Notes under the pieces: model-generated
The model's input: the letters and a program-made list of their open reading frames with translations, nothing else
Databases searched by the model: none
Told to the model about the DNA's origin: nothing
Program-made: the position numbers and the translations under genes
From: Coriolopsis trogii
Taxonomy: Eukaryota; Basidiomycota; Agaricomycetes; Polyporales; Polyporaceae
Direction: 5' to 3'
DNA: 64,000 bases
Assembly: GCA_020543525.1 (NCBI GenBank)
Contig: JAHYIO010000003.1
Coordinates: forward strand, 1,488,001-1,552,000
Shown: piece by piece, positions 62,318-64,000 of the stretch
Position numbering within the stretch: position 1 is the first letter of the stretch
Layout: every line of letters begins with the position of its first letter

Positions 62318-62424
62318 GGTAGGAAAGTGAAAAGCGGGGCCATTGCGCACCAGGCTTGGGCGTCGCATACAGCAGTCACTTGACTTGGATCACTCCCATG
62401 CCATGACCATCCTACGCGTTCACC
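62318..62424. promoter_or_regulatory. Short bidirectional promoter (srp54 / spt8)
   Basis: 107 bp between divergent start codons. No individual element assigned. Confidence 0.6.
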
Positions 62425-64000
62425 ATGGTCAACAGCGACTCCGACGACGATGTCTACGATGACCTTGAGTTCCAGGATGCGTCCGAAGACGAAGACAACA
62501 TCGACGAAGATATCCTTGGCGCTTTAGAGGAGGATCTCGCTGCTGAGGCGGCTGCTGAAGCCACAGAAGGGGACGAGGTATGCCACTAGCCACAATGCAT
62601 CCGTATCACTACACTCAGTCGTGCTTAGGACACGGACACCACCTCCTCGGAAGACGGCTCGGATGACGACGAGGCAGGAGACGAGGTTGTGACCTCGCAC
62701 AAGGATTTGGAACAAGTCCTCGCTCAGACCCTGCAAGAAGTCCCGCCGGCTAGTAAGCCACCTTCACCTCAAACTGAATCTCCTGTTGGTGCACAGGGTA
62801 CGTCTCTCTCGTTGTAACCTTGCATAGAGACCCCGTTGAGTGACGTTGGCTGTAGGGCCACAACCACCTGCCCAAATTCGTCCACCCTCCCCTGCTCAGA
62901 TTCGCAGGGCAAAGCTATTGTCTGACATTCAGTGGCCAAGGTCCTTCACGGTCGAAGCAATATGCGCCATTCCCCACCCTTGTGCGACGCATGCGCTTGC
63001 TTCGTCCATGTGCATGACACACCTGCTTACTGGCTCTGACGACGGCTACATCCGCGACTACGATGTCTTCTCTGCCGTCAATGGAAAGGTCTTCCTTACC
63101 GCTCCACAGAGGCAACACTGTGGTGTCATAGAAGGTATAATGAAGGCTGGACAAATACGATGCTGGTGGGAGAACTCCCTTGCGTTCCCGACCCCGAACG
63201 GGTTGGCCCCAGATGCACCTCTCTATCCTGTGTACAGCTTAGCCATGCAATCAGATGCGCTCTGGGCACTTGCTGGCTCGGATGTGAGTGCAATCATTGT
63301 TATCGCCTCTCGCTCCATTGATTTTTCTCGGTAGCAAGGGCACGTGTGTCTCTATACTGTGCGACATAGTCCGGGCCAGTTGTGCCATGTTATGCACGGT
63401 CATAGAGGCCCAGTCTCGGCGCTGTCGTTGCAACATGATGAGAAGGGTTTCTTCAGTGCGGGGTGGGACGGTGAAGCTATAGTAAGCTGCGGTATACATT
63501 GTTGAGTGTTCCATGACTCAAGCTGGCATGCAGCACTGGGATCTGAACACGGGCCAGCCTCTGCGCAAGTTCACGGCCCACGGAGCGCAACTCACCGCAG
63601 TCGCTGTCCGCCCACTCACAACCAACGTCCACCATCCTTGGGGCACCATTACGGCCGGAAGCGAGTTCACAGTTTCCATGCGGGGGTCCCGCGACGAGCA
63701 GCAAGCCCCCCACGCGCCCCCATATGAAGCCTCGATGCCTCCGCCGCCGCCACCAGCAAACGGGTCATATGGTGGGCATGCGCACAACATTAAGCAGGAC
63801 GAGGATGCGAGATCGGACACTTCATATGATCCTCTTTTCGACGAGCCTGATGCTGACGGGGACGGGGATGGAGCGCCACCTTCTTCCGGCAAGGCTGAGC
63901 AGTCTCATGGGCAGCATCCTGGCAGAGGAGCGATCGCACCCAAAGGCGCACCACCAGTGCTGGATTCGACGACATATGCAACAATGTCGGCCGATATACT
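62425..64000 (+). CDS. spt8: SAGA subunit Spt8 (WD40), 5' part; cut by the window end
   Basis: WD40 subunit of the SAGA transcription coactivator that contacts TBP. Visible exons are 62425-62577, 62629-62797, 62856-63283, 63335-63481 and 63534 onward; the frame stays open to the end. The N-terminus is very acidic (SDSDDDVYDDLEFQDASEDE). The WD repeats follow: HLLTGSDDGYIRDYDVFSAV, HCGVIEGIMKAGQIRCWWEN, GHVCLYTVRHSPGQLCHVMH, GHRGPVSALSLQHDEKGFFS and HWDLNTGQPLRKFTAHGAQL. This matches the order in fungal Spt8. An acidic, Pro-rich insertion occupies about 63700-63960. The final repeats lie outside the window. Confidence 0.92.

Overview
The window is nuclear DNA of a filamentous basidiomycete, most likely an agaricomycete. 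The genes are compact and carry many short introns (about 41-80 bp). The gene families also fit: a DUF6533 membrane-protein pair, alpha-1,3-glucan synthase, a SAM/RA-domain Ste11 kinase and a SCAMP. A polypore-like fungus would fit, but the sequence alone does not fix the genus. Gene models below were built by hand from splice signals, reading phase and family similarity. In every case but one the exon lengths sum to a whole number of codons.

Layout. 0.3-1.2 kb: a pogo/Tc1-like transposon relic. 1.8-5.4 kb: Hsp90, convergent with a SAM-dependent methyltransferase. 5.9 kb: an intron-containing tRNA-Ser(CGA). 6.1-6.6 kb: a hAT-type MITE with a perfect 8-bp target duplication. 7.4-14.5 kb: a patch of lineage-type duplicates, namely two DUF6533 genes (the first with a broken frame), two MYND zinc-finger genes and a truncated MYND copy. 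15.6-19.4 kb: a cysteine-rich nuclear-type protein divergent from a sphingoid-base kinase. 19.9-27.7 kb: one 15-exon alpha-1,3-glucan synthase. 29.7-36.3 kb: the MAPKKK Ste11, convergent with tRNA methyltransferase Trm1. 36.9-41.5 kb: a large ferric reductase followed by a 72-residue Atx1 copper chaperone. 42.0-44.4 kb: a LAT/MUP-type amino-acid permease. 45.0-47.4 kb: exosome subunit Mtr3, head to head with an NSRP1-like splicing factor. 47.8-51.4 kb: mitochondrial adenylate kinase and a Coq11-like protein. 51.9-53.2 kb: a secreted RlpA/expansin-like protein. 53.2-55.6 kb: a long stretch without genes. 55.6-64 kb: SCAMP, poly(A)-binding protein, SRP54 and the 5' part of SAGA subunit Spt8, which runs off the end.

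Most genes are unlinked housekeeping functions. Plausible functional neighbours are the ferric reductase and Atx1 (metal handling), and Mtr3/NSRP1 and SRP54/SPT8, which share short bidirectional promoters. The most unusual signals are structural. They are very small exons (2, 9, 11 and 12 nt, and first coding exons of only 3 or 4 nt), six inferred GC-AG introns, an intron difference inside a MYND motif between two tandem paralogs, a period-10 heat-shock-element array upstream of Hsp90, and an adenine-rich tract in the leader of the PABP gene. No clearly novel multi-gene system is evident.
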